The notes beneath the pieces were generated by a model. The model had not been told where the DNA came from and did no database searches. It was given only the letters and a program-made list of their open reading frames with translations. Position numbers and translations under genes: made by a program. From positions 1 through 48,529 of the forward strand of contig VSPO01000008.1 of the NCBI GenBank assembly GCA_009775375.1: 48,529 nucleotides of DNA. Reading direction: 5' to 3'. Source of the DNA: Muribaculaceae bacterium (GTDB lineage Bacteria; Bacteroidota; Bacteroidia; Bacteroidales; Muribaculaceae). Shown here in pieces: positions 9,662 to 17,899 of the stretch (its first letter is position 1; the number at the start of each line of letters is the position of its first letter).

Positions 9662-11464
9662 TCAATCATCGCAATAATGACGAAGCACCCTCCTGTAAGA
9701 ATTGAATATCTTGGACTTAGACACGAATCCCACATATCTGCCGTTGTCTACGACAGGGAGGTTCCAGGCATTGGTCTTGTCGAATATTCTCATGACTTCC
9801 TCCATGGGCTGGGCTATGTCGATTCTTGCCGGGGGCATCGACATGAATCGCGTCACGTGCATTTTCTTATATAGATCCGGACGGAACATGATATTGCGGA
9901 TGTCGTCAAGAAGCACCACCCCGACGAGCATTCCGTCCTTATCCGTCACCGGAAACAGATTGCGGCTGGAGGTCGCGATGATGTCCACGACTTCCTTAAG
10001 GTTCATCTCCGGACTGACAGTCTTGAAATCGCGTTCTATGACATTGTCGATTTTAAGCAATGTCAACACAGCCTTGTCTTTCTCGTGGGTCAAAAGGTCT
10101 CCTTGCTTGGCAAGGCGCATGGTGTAGATGCTGTAGGGTTCGAATATTCTTATTGTCATATATGAGAGTGCGGAGACTATAAGCAAGGGAAGAAACAGGT
10201 CGTAGCCCCCGGTCATCTCCGCCGTAAGGAATATTGCCATCAAGGGAGCGTGCATGACTCCGCTCATTACTCCCGCCATTCCCATAAGACAGAAATTTTT
10301 ATTGGATATCCCTACTCCGCCGTCAAACATATTGTTGAGTATATAGGCAAACAGAAAGCCACACAACGCCCCGACAAACAAGGAGGGGGCAAATGTGCCA
10401 CCCACTCCGCCGGCTCCATTCGTTGCGCTCGTCGCAAACACCTTCATCAGCAAAATAGCTCCGATGAATATCGCTATGAACCATGTGCTGTCGCGATCAA
10501 CATAGAAGAATGTCCCGTCGACCACCTTGGAATAATCTCCTGCCAGCAAGGTGTTGATCGATTCATAGCCTTCTCCATACAATGGGGGGAAGACAAATAT
10601 CAATCCCGCGAGTATCACTCCCCCCAATGTGATTTTAGAGGCTTTTGACTTGATCTTGGAAAACATCGACTCCATCATCAGCATCGCCCGGGTGAAATAA
10701 AGCGACATTAGTCCGCATATGATTCCGAGCAGGATGGCATATGGAATCTTGCTCATGGCAAACGGCTCACTCTGGGCAAAGAAAAATTCCGCGCTGTATC
10801 CTTCCAATATATAAGCCACGGTGGCTCCGGATATTGAAGATATCAGGAGAGGCATGACCGTGACTCCCGTGAAGTCTATCATAAGGACCTCAAGAGTGAA
10901 AAGCATTCCCGCGATAGGAGCGCGGAAGATGCCGGCTATGCCGGCCGCCGCCCCACACCCCACCAAGAGCATCAAGATTCGTGGAGACAGGCGGAATGCC
11001 TGTCCGACATTCGAGCCTATTGCCGCTCCCGTAAAAACGATTGGGCCCTCCGCTCCGACCGACCCACCGAATCCTATCGTAATCGATGAGGCTACAAGAG
11101 AGGCATACATGTTGCGTTTCTTAAGGCGGGATTTTCTCCGGGATATAGCATAGAGCACTCTTGTCACGCCGTGGGAGATATTGTCCTTGACAACAAATCG
11201 GATAAAAAGCGTCACTATAAGGATTCCGACCACCGGATACACCAAATAGAGCCAGTTTGCGTCAGTCAGACTCAAGTTGGCCTTGAGCAAATGAGAAATC
11301 ACGTGGATAAGATATTTCAAAAGCTGAGCTGCGAACCCACACGCTATGCCGACTACAAGGGCAAGAATAATGACGAAATTCCGCTCCTTTATATGCTGTT
11401 CGCGCCAGCTGACCACCTTTACCCACCATTCCGTGAATTTATTATGTCTTTCTTTATATGCCAT
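9662..11464 (-). CDS. ClC-family chloride channel/transporter with CBS domains
   Basis: A 600-residue inner-membrane protein: a ClC transport domain (about residues 30-440) followed by two CBS domains (about 465-590). Helix-N-terminal signatures are visible: GFGGSVGAEGP (residues 131-141) with the gating glutamate E139, and GGVGGTFAPSLF. The segment equivalent to E. coli ClC-ec1 LFIIEEM reads LFTLEVL, so the internal proton-relay glutamate (E203 in ClC-ec1) is Val193 here, as in ClC channels. This may mean channel-like or differently coupled transport, but alignment by eye is the only basis. CBS domains usually bind adenine nucleotides and may gate it. The gene is 11 bases after the sugar transferase gene and 24 before fmt. 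Confidence 0.92.
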   Translation of the reverse strand: MAYKERHNKFTEWWVKVVSWREQHIKERNFVIILALVVGIACGFAAQLLKYLIHVISHLLKANLSLTDANWLYLVYPVVGILIVTLFIRFVVKDNISHGVTRVLYAISRRKSRLKKRNMYASLVASSITIGFGGSVGAEGPIVFTGAAIGSNVGQAFRLSPRILMLLVGCGAAAGIAGIFRAPIAGMLFTLEVLMIDFTGVTVMPLLISSISGATVAYILEGYSAEFFFAQSEPFAMSKIPYAILLGIICGLMSLYFTRAMLMMESMFSKIKSKASKITLGGVILAGLIFVFPPLYGEGYESINTLLAGDYSKVVDGTFFYVDRDSTWFIAIFIGAILLMKVFATSATNGAGGVGGTFAPSLFVGALCGFLFAYILNNMFDGGVGISNKNFCLMGMAGVMSGVMHAPLMAIFLTAEMTGGYDLFLPLLIVSALSYMTIRIFEPYSIYTMRLAKQGDLLTHEKDKAVLTLLKIDNVIERDFKTVSPEMNLKEVVDIIATSSRNLFPVTDKDGMLVGVVLLDDIRNIMFRPDLYKKMHVTRFMSMPPARIDIAQPMEEVMRIFDKTNAWNLPVVDNGRYVGFVSKSKIFNSYRRVLRHYCDD

Positions 11465-11475
11465 TTTATGATTAT

Positions 11476-12924
11476 TTACATTCCTTTTCCTGTCACGACT
11501 GTCCTAATCGTATAGATCAATATCTTCATGTCAACGAACAGCGACATATTCGACATGTAGAGGAGATCATATTTCGTACGTGCCACCATCTGCTCCAGCG
11601 TGGAGGCATAACCATATTTCACCATTCCCCAAGATGTGATTCCGGGCCTGACCTGATACACAAGGGCATAGTACGGAGCTCTCCGGATTATCTTATCAAT
11701 GAAATATTTTCTTTCCGGCCTGGGGCCGACTATCGACATGTCGCCCTTGACAACGTTCCAGAATTGAGGCAGCTCGTCGAGCCTATATTTTCTAAGAATT
11801 CTTCCTATCTTCGTTATCCTCGGGTCGCCGCTTCCTGCCAACATGGGTCCATCCTTCTCCGCATCAACCGCCATGGTTCGAAATTTATATATGACAAATG
11901 GCATTTTCTTCTTGCCTATCCTTTCCTGCCGATAGATAGCAGGACCATGGGAATCTTTTCTGACCATAGCGGCAATCAGCAGCAATATAGGAGAAAGTAT
12001 CACCAACAGCATAAGAGAGACTACCACATCAAGCATCCTTTTCACATTTTTAGACGACTCCGACAAAGCCGGCGTGGTCAAATCGACAAAAGGATCACCG
12101 TAGATATCTTTCAAGCGTATTGCAGAAGTGACATAAGACAGCGTATCCGGAGCAATCTTGACAGCTATGTCAAGAGGGAAGAGAACGTTTAAGATCTCCA
12201 CCACCCTATTCTCATCCCGTTCAAATGAAGCTATTATGACCTGATCGATGCCAAGGTCAACACATGCTTTCTCCATGTCTTTAATTTCAAATGTTTCCAC
12301 ATCTTGCAGCCATGACCGACAGTTGTCTCCCTCTCGCCCTATGCCGTCGATATCTACGAATGCAACTATCCTGTAGCTCACTCTTGATTTATCTTCCAGC
12401 AGCCTGCGGGCAAGCATCCTGTTTTGTGCGGTCTCACCCACTATCATCACTCTGTATTCCTGACGATGGGCACGGAAAAGACGCGTGGCGCTGATCGTCA
12501 GAGACAACCGACCGACATAGGGAAACACAAACAACAATGTAAGAAGATATAATATGATTTCATAATTAATCTTACGCTCTCCCGTTTGGTCATTAATCAA
12601 CAGGACGAGATATATAAGGGCCGTGCCTATCATTGCGGAATTAAATGTCGCGATCATCTCCTGAAGTCTGGATTTCCCGAATGGCTGGTTGTAATAACCG
12701 GAAAGCCAGAAAAGTCCAAGCATCACAAATGGCACTGTCAATTCCTCTATAAGCAATTTGGTGGAAAATATATAGCTTGCAATGTCTCCTCCGGGTTCAA
12801 GCAGATGAAACCTGACAACATTGAAGAGCAAAAAAGCAACGAAGCTCATGGCAAAGTCACTCACCACGTATTTAAGCCTTTGCCGGCTCTCAAGCTCTCT
12901 GTTTTTTCGCTTACTTTTATGCAT
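11476..12924 (-). CDS. Polyprenyl-phosphate sugar-1-phosphate transferase (WcaJ/WbaP type)
   Basis: This 482-residue membrane enzyme likely transfers a sugar-1-phosphate from a nucleotide sugar to undecaprenyl phosphate, priming capsule, exopolysaccharide or glycan synthesis. Four N-terminal membrane segments are followed by a Rossmann-like middle domain (RVMIVGETAQNRMLARRLLE). Then come a re-entrant hydrophobic helix (VVVSLMLLVILSPILLLIAA) and the catalytic domain with YKFRTM, RKYRLDELPQFWNV and SIVGPRPER. The start is ATG 12924; an upstream in-frame TTG at 12939 is less likely. The sugar specificity cannot be read from sequence. No glycosyltransferase cluster lies nearby, so this gene may serve a dispersed pathway such as general protein O-glycosylation or exopolysaccharide. 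Confidence 0.88.
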   Translation of the reverse strand: MHKSKRKNRELESRQRLKYVVSDFAMSFVAFLLFNVVRFHLLEPGGDIASYIFSTKLLIEELTVPFVMLGLFWLSGYYNQPFGKSRLQEMIATFNSAMIGTALIYLVLLINDQTGERKINYEIILYLLTLLFVFPYVGRLSLTISATRLFRAHRQEYRVMIVGETAQNRMLARRLLEDKSRVSYRIVAFVDIDGIGREGDNCRSWLQDVETFEIKDMEKACVDLGIDQVIIASFERDENRVVEILNVLFPLDIAVKIAPDTLSYVTSAIRLKDIYGDPFVDLTTPALSESSKNVKRMLDVVVSLMLLVILSPILLLIAAMVRKDSHGPAIYRQERIGKKKMPFVIYKFRTMAVDAEKDGPMLAGSGDPRITKIGRILRKYRLDELPQFWNVVKGDMSIVGPRPERKYFIDKIIRRAPYYALVYQVRPGITSWGMVKYGYASTLEQMVARTKYDLLYMSNMSLFVDMKILIYTIRTVVTGKGM

Positions 12925-12957
12925 TTCCCTACCAATCAAGTCCGCACGATTATAAAA

Positions 12958-13524
12958 TCATCTTATCACCTTTACCAATCCCCCATCCGATAGTTTTATA
13001 ATATTGCTGGGGACGGCACCACACATCTCATCTCTTCTATACTCTGCGACATAATCCACTCCATTGATTATTTCCTCTCCAATCTCATGGAACACGGCCG
13101 GAGCTTTCTCTCCGCTTATATTCGCAGAAGTGGAGACGATTGGGCGCCGAAATCTCCTTATCAGTTCATTAGAATATCTCTCCTCAGTGATTCTTATTCC
13201 CAAGGATCCATCAGGGGCAAGCAGGTTCTGAGCCACCCCTGTCGGATGGTCGTAGATTATTGTCAGTGGCCTAACCGCTGCCTCGATCAATTGCCACGCT
13301 ACTTCGGGAACGTCTTTCACGGTTCGGTCGAGCATACCCTCCCCGTCCACAAGGACGAGCATGGATTTGCTCTCTTCCCGGCGTTTCAAATCATAGATTC
13401 TCTTGACGGCATCCGGATTTGTGGCATCACAGCCTATCCCCCAGACCGTGTCGGTCGGGTAAAGTAGAATACCGCCCTTTCGAAGACAGCTGACTGCCTC
13501 TCTTATATCTTCTTCAAACGTCAT
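12958..13524 (-). CDS. tsaC: L-threonylcarbamoyladenylate synthase
   Basis: A 188-residue YrdC-fold enzyme that makes threonylcarbamoyl-AMP from threonine, bicarbonate and ATP for the t6A37 modification of ANN-decoding tRNAs. The fold's motifs are clear: LLYPTDTVWGIGCDA near the N-terminus, the basic KRREESKSM loop, and the later PIVSTSANISGE. The length fits the single-domain TsaC form and lacks the extra Sua5 domain. It begins nine bases after nadE and ends 33 before the sugar transferase gene. Confidence 0.93.
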   Translation of the reverse strand: MTFEEDIREAVSCLRKGGILLYPTDTVWGIGCDATNPDAVKRIYDLKRREESKSMLVLVDGEGMLDRTVKDVPEVAWQLIEAAVRPLTIIYDHPTGVAQNLLAPDGSLGIRITEERYSNELIRRFRRPIVSTSANISGEKAPAVFHEIGEEIINGVDYVAEYRRDEMCGAVPSNIIKLSDGGLVKVIR

Positions 13525-13533
13525 CTTTTCAAT

Positions 13534-15486
13534 TTAGTTGTTGTGGATTGTATTTCCCTTCATCTCCGCCACTTCATCAAGCCATAGTTTAGATGAGGCA
13601 TCTGAGGGCATCCTCCAGTCGCCTCGCGGAGAAAGACAAACGCTTCCTACCTTTGGGCCGTCGGGCATACACGAACGCTTGAATTGCTGGTTGAAGAATC
13701 GCCGATAGAAATTTCCAAGCCATTTCAGCAATGTCGCGTCATCGTATTTATCTTTGAATGCACGCTTGGCAAGATAAAATATCTTACGCGGAGAGAAGGA
13801 ATTGCGCAAGCAATGGTAGATAAAGAAATCATGAAGCTCATACGGGCCGACAAGATCCTCGGTCTTTTGAGATATGGTGTCTTTCCCGGATGGCACAAGC
13901 TCAGGACTTATAGGGGTGTCTACGATGTCAAGCAGCGTCGTGGATATCGATTTATCAAATTCTCCTGCAAACCATCTTACAAGATGGCGCACCAGGGTCT
14001 TCGGAATAGAGGCATTCACTCCATACATCGACATTTGGTCGCCGTTGTAGGTGCACCATCCAAGAGCAAGTTCTGAAAGGTCGCCCGTTCCGACAACTAT
14101 TCCGTTCACTTTATTCGCATAATCCATCAGAATTTGAGTTCTTTCCCGCGCCTGTGAGTTCTCATAAGTCACGTCATACTTATCCGGATCTTGGCCTATG
14201 TCTGAGAAATGCTGTGCCACGGCTTTGCCTATGGGTATCTCCAGTGCCAAAACCCCGAGTCCGTGCATCAGATCCACGGCATTGTTGTGTGTGCGCGTTG
14301 TCGTCGCCATGCCCGGCATCGTGATTCCAATTATTCCCTTGCGGTCAAGTCCGAGATTGTCAAAGGCCCTGACCGTCACAAGAAGGGCCAGCGTGGAATC
14401 CAGTCCGCCGGATATTCCGATTATGGCTTTTTCGCATCGGATAGCATTGAGGCGTTGCATTAATCCCCAAGCCTGGATATTGATTATTTCCTCACAGTGT
14501 TTATTCAGCTTTTTGCCATCATCAGGCACGAATGGGAATCTCTCCACCTTCAAATCATTTGGCAGTCCGCAAGATTCCCTTTCATACACTCCATCTGAAA
14601 TGATTCTATATTCAGCAACACTGCTTTCAGGACAATCATAGAAAGTGGAATAACGCGACCTGTCATTCCTCAATTTCTCGATATCGACATCCTTCACGGT
14701 CATTGCGGGAAGGATTGAGAATCTTTTATCCTGCTCTGTGAGCGATCCGTCTTCCGCCACGATGGCATTGCCGGCAAATACAAGATCAGTGGATGACTCT
14801 CCCCATCCTGTGGAAGCATAGACATAAGCACAGCGACAACGTGCCGATTGTTGCGAAATGAGTCTTCTCAAGTATTCATGTTTGCCAATCAGTTCATCAG
14901 AGGCGGAGAGATTGAGAATCACATCCGCTCCTGCCAGAGCCTGCGATACGCTTGGAGGGCACGGTGTCCAAAGGTCTTCACATATCTCTATCCCAACCTT
15001 GACTCCCTTGATTTCAAACAAAAGGTCGGATCCGAACGCGACTTCCATCCCTGCGAATCTGATTGTCTTTCCTTTAACGTCTTTGCCCGACCTGAACCAT
15101 CTTTTCTCATAGAACTCCCCATAATTGGGGATATGGCATTTTGGCACGATTCCAAGGATTCTGCCTCCGGAAATCATTATGGCGCAGTTGTAGGATCGTC
15201 CGCTGACGGCAACGGGACAACCGACTGCAAATGCTACTGGCAACGTTGAGCTTAGCACCGTGATCTTCTCAATTCCCTTTTCCGCCTTATCCAACAGCAA
15301 CGGCTGATTGAAAAGATCTCCGCATGTATAGCCTGTGACACAAAGTTCCGGGAGAACCATGATGTCCACTCCCTGTTGATATGCATCTCGAATCATTTCT
15401 ATGATACGGTCTACATTATGATCAACATCTGCAATCTTAACGATCGGCACACCGGCTGAAACGCGAATATATCCGAATTCTGTCAT
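13534..15486 (-). CDS. nadE: Glutamine-dependent NAD+ synthetase
   Basis: A 650-residue two-domain enzyme that amidates nicotinic acid adenine dinucleotide using glutamine. The N-terminal nitrilase-like glutaminase has the Glu-Lys-Cys triad: E47 in VLPELCVTGY, K116 in IVPKCHIPNYGE and C169 in GIEICEDLW. The C-terminal synthetase has the ATP-pyrophosphatase P-loop GISGGLDSTLAL, and later GTGDLSELALGW. It is full length, with ATG 15486. It is the first gene of the nine-gene run; a candidate -7 box lies about 100 bases upstream. Confidence 0.96.
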   Translation of the reverse strand: MTEFGYIRVSAGVPIVKIADVDHNVDRIIEMIRDAYQQGVDIMVLPELCVTGYTCGDLFNQPLLLDKAEKGIEKITVLSSTLPVAFAVGCPVAVSGRSYNCAIMISGGRILGIVPKCHIPNYGEFYEKRWFRSGKDVKGKTIRFAGMEVAFGSDLLFEIKGVKVGIEICEDLWTPCPPSVSQALAGADVILNLSASDELIGKHEYLRRLISQQSARCRCAYVYASTGWGESSTDLVFAGNAIVAEDGSLTEQDKRFSILPAMTVKDVDIEKLRNDRSRYSTFYDCPESSVAEYRIISDGVYERESCGLPNDLKVERFPFVPDDGKKLNKHCEEIINIQAWGLMQRLNAIRCEKAIIGISGGLDSTLALLVTVRAFDNLGLDRKGIIGITMPGMATTTRTHNNAVDLMHGLGVLALEIPIGKAVAQHFSDIGQDPDKYDVTYENSQARERTQILMDYANKVNGIVVGTGDLSELALGWCTYNGDQMSMYGVNASIPKTLVRHLVRWFAGEFDKSISTTLLDIVDTPISPELVPSGKDTISQKTEDLVGPYELHDFFIYHCLRNSFSPRKIFYLAKRAFKDKYDDATLLKWLGNFYRRFFNQQFKRSCMPDGPKVGSVCLSPRGDWRMPSDASSKLWLDEVAEMKGNTIHNN

Positions 15487-15813
15487 TTAATTTCTGATAT
15501 TTAAAACTGTTTGTTCCATCTTATCAAAAGCGAGACTTTGCTATTGACTATAGGAAAAACAACATTCTTCCCTATTTTTTTACAAATTTACTCAAACTAT
15601 TTGGATTCTTTAAATGTTTTGCTGATATATTTCCAAACAACTCCACTACGTGGCCTGAAAAATAAGACTAATGGGCTGATTGAGTTTGAATGATTGACTA
15701 CAAAATTCCGTATTTAGTATCTAAACATTTTGATTGGATTTCTTACTCATTCATATAACATTCCTCCCCTATAGGATTTATTTATCAGTCTACGAAAACT
15801 ATCAACCAAAACT
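15487..15813. other. Divergent intergenic region between nadE and an outer-membrane protein gene
   Basis: This is 327 bases of AT-rich DNA. It holds the nadE-side -7 box at 15583-15590 and presumably the plus-strand promoter for the barrel gene, for which I find no convincing TAnnTTTG. A 60-codon open frame at 15511-15693 has no recognisable features and low-complexity AT composition; I do not count it as a gene. Confidence 0.6.
15583..15590 (-). promoter_or_regulatory. Candidate -7 box (TAAATTTG) for the nadE-menE operon
   Basis: The minus strand reads TAAATTTG, a full match to TAnnTTTG. Twenty bases upstream there is TTTA rather than TTTG, so the -33 element is weak. The leader to ATG 15486 would be about 90 bases. 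Confidence 0.45.
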
Positions 15814-16302
15814 ATGAAAATAAATTTAAAAAAAATTCTTCTGTCTCTCTCCATTATTGCCGGCGCTATGTCGATGCCGGGAATGGCGAATGCCCAGGTC
15901 GGAGAGAAAACTCTCGGATTCGCCGGAGGTTATGCATCCCATAATGGGGGCGGTTATGCCGATTTATATTTCCAATACACGTTTGCTCCTCACCTTCGGA
16001 TCGCACCTGAGCTTGGATACGTATTTCGCAACGAGGGTAAATCTGCCTTTATAGCAAGCGTCGACATGCAATTCCCGTTTGCCTTGGCCCGAGGCTTCAA
16101 CATCTATCCTCTCGCCGGCGTGACTCTCAACAACTGGGAATATGAGGGTGGAGGACATGCCACTCGCGGAGGTTTTGATTTCGGTGGCGGGTTCGACATC
16201 TATATGACCCGACAGCTCAAACTGAATCTTCAATTCAAATATTCGCTTATGAACGACACCGGCGGATGCTTCTTGAACATGGGTATCGGCTACAACTTCT
16301 GA
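15814..16302 (+). CDS. Small outer-membrane beta-barrel protein
   Basis: A 162-residue protein with a signal peptide ending in MANAQ (cleavage near residue 27). It has alternating aromatic/hydrophobic strands rich in glycine (GFAGGYASHNGGGYADLYFQY, GVTLNNWEY, GGGFDIYMTRQLKLNLQFKY) and ends in Phe (GYNF), as expected for a Bam-inserted barrel. The length suits an eight-strand OmpA/OmpW-like barrel without a periplasmic domain. The function is unknown. It is a single gene on the plus strand, facing nuoN across a perfect palindrome. Confidence 0.82.
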   Translation: MKINLKKILLSLSIIAGAMSMPGMANAQVGEKTLGFAGGYASHNGGGYADLYFQYTFAPHLRIAPELGYVFRNEGKSAFIASVDMQFPFALARGFNIYPLAGVTLNNWEYEGGGHATRGGFDFGGGFDIYMTRQLKLNLQFKYSLMNDTGGCFLNMGIGYNF

Positions 16303-16310
16303 CATTACAT

Positions 16311-16376
16311 GCTTCGCATACACAAGCCAGCCTCAATCCCACCGGTGGGATTGAGGCTGGCTTGTGTATGCGAAGC
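16311..16376. repeat. 66-bp perfect palindrome, probable bidirectional transcript end
   Basis: The left arm 16311-16343 (starting GCTTCGCATACAC, ending ATCCCACC) is exactly complementary to the right arm 16344-16376 (starting GGTGGGAT, ending TATGCGAAGC). That is 33 base pairs with no mismatch and no unpaired loop. It lies 8 bases after the barrel gene stop and 18 bases after nuoN on the opposite strand, so it serves the 3' ends of convergent transcripts. No T-run follows either arm, so it is not a textbook intrinsic terminator. Confidence 0.9.
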
Positions 16377-16394
16377 TAAATCCGCAAAGATATC

Positions 16395-17861
16395 TTAGAA
16401 TATTGTCAGATAAGCCAAGGAGCTTTGGACTGCATCGTAGCAATACTGATAAATGTAGGGCACGAGTCCGAAGAAAATGATTCCGGCTACGCAAAGCCAT
16501 AATCCCCAGCGTTCCACGCATGCTGTCTTGAAAGAGGCAATCTTCGGTTCTTCCGGACTGATCCACATTGCTTTCACCACGAGCAGATAATAGTAGAGCG
16601 AAATAATGGTGTTGATCAATGCAATCAATACGAGAGCATAGAGAGCCCAAGAATTCGATCCGGTCACTGACGTGAAGATAAGTATCTTGCTGAAGAAACC
16701 TGCAAATGGAGGAATACCGGCCAATGAGAACATCGCCAATGTCATTGCAAACGACAACCAGGGATTGGTCTTATGCAACCCATTGTAGTCATCCATGCTG
16801 ATCTTACCGGAATTTTCCTCAATTGTGTTGATTACGGCAAACGCACCAAGATTGCTGACTACATAGACGAAGATATAGAACATCATCGACGCGAGGCCAA
16901 GACCATCTGCCGCCATTGCCCCAAGCATGATATAGCCGGCTTGTGATATCGAAGAGAATGCCATGAAACGCTTCATGTTCTTCTGGCGAATCGCGAAAAG
17001 GTTGCCTATGGTGATGGTTGCTATAATCACTGCATACATCATCCATTCCCATACATCGCTATAGACAGCGCCGAAGCACTGGACAAAGATGACAAAGAAG
17101 GCAAATGCGGCAGCTCCTTTTGACACTACAGAAAGATAGCTCGTGATGGCCGTAGGCGCGCCTTGATATACGTCGGCCGTCCAAAGATGGAAAGGCACAA
17201 GAGACAGTTTAAAGCCTATGCCAGCGATAACGAATGCAATCGCGATAATCAAAAGGCCACTGGGACGGCCGCCGATATTATAGGCGATATCCTGAAAATA
17301 CAGTGAACCTCCAGAGAATGCATAGACAAATGAGAGACCGACAAGCAATATGGCGGAGGAGAAGACAGCCGTCATTATATACTTGATAGCGGCTTCGTGG
17401 CTCTCATAGTGCTTCTTGTTGAATGCCACAAGTGCAGCCAAAGGAAGAGAGGCGGATTCAAGACCGATAATGAAGAGAAGGAAATGGCGGGCAGATACCA
17501 TCAGGTACATTCCGAAAAGGGTGACGAGCAAAAGCTCATAGAATTCCCCTTTGCGGATAGCCACTTCGTCGCTCTCAACCCACTTGGCACTTTGGAGAAA
17601 TACGATGAAGACTCCGATATTGAGGATGGCCTTGATTGCGTTGGTTGCATTATCGTTGATATACATTCCGCCGAACACTTCTTCGCCGCAGGCAGGAATG
17701 ATCCATATAGCTATAGTCCCCAATCCGAAAAGGATAGTCGTAAGAGGAGTCAAAATCCTCTTTCCGTTTTCATTCGAAAATGTATCGAATAAAAAGACCA
17801 GCACAAATATTCCGAGAACGATTAGTTCGGGAATCATTGATCCAAATTGAGAATAGTCCAT
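16395..17861 (-). CDS. nuoN: Complex I antiporter-like subunit N
   Basis: A 488-residue Mrp-antiporter-like subunit with about 14 membrane helices. It is one of three proton-channel modules of NADH-quinone-oxidoreductase-type complex I. The transmembrane-helix-5 glutamate needed for pumping is E135 in FIIGLESASLP. The lysine-containing helices (FKLSLVPFHLWTADVYQG) match NuoN and separate it from NuoL/M. It is the last gene of the 18-gene nuo/atp block, 38 bases after nuoM and followed by the 66-bp palindrome. Confidence 0.95.
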   Translation of the reverse strand: MDYSQFGSMIPELIVLGIFVLVFLFDTFSNENGKRILTPLTTILFGLGTIAIWIIPACGEEVFGGMYINDNATNAIKAILNIGVFIVFLQSAKWVESDEVAIRKGEFYELLLVTLFGMYLMVSARHFLLFIIGLESASLPLAALVAFNKKHYESHEAAIKYIMTAVFSSAILLVGLSFVYAFSGGSLYFQDIAYNIGGRPSGLLIIAIAFVIAGIGFKLSLVPFHLWTADVYQGAPTAITSYLSVVSKGAAAFAFFVIFVQCFGAVYSDVWEWMMYAVIIATITIGNLFAIRQKNMKRFMAFSSISQAGYIMLGAMAADGLGLASMMFYIFVYVVSNLGAFAVINTIEENSGKISMDDYNGLHKTNPWLSFAMTLAMFSLAGIPPFAGFFSKILIFTSVTGSNSWALYALVLIALINTIISLYYYLLVVKAMWISPEEPKIASFKTACVERWGLWLCVAGIIFFGLVPYIYQYCYDAVQSSLAYLTIF

Positions 17862-17899
17862 TGTTGAATTGCTAATTTTATTTATTCAAGTACATTTAA

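Noticed and set aside
11458..12192. 244-codon plus-strand open frame
   Set aside because: It is antisense to the sugar transferase catalytic domain, is rich in His/Arg/Ser, and has no recognisable motif.
15511..15693. 60-codon plus-strand frame upstream of the barrel gene
   Set aside because: It has low-complexity AT-rich sequence with no domain or signal features, and covers the nadE promoter region.
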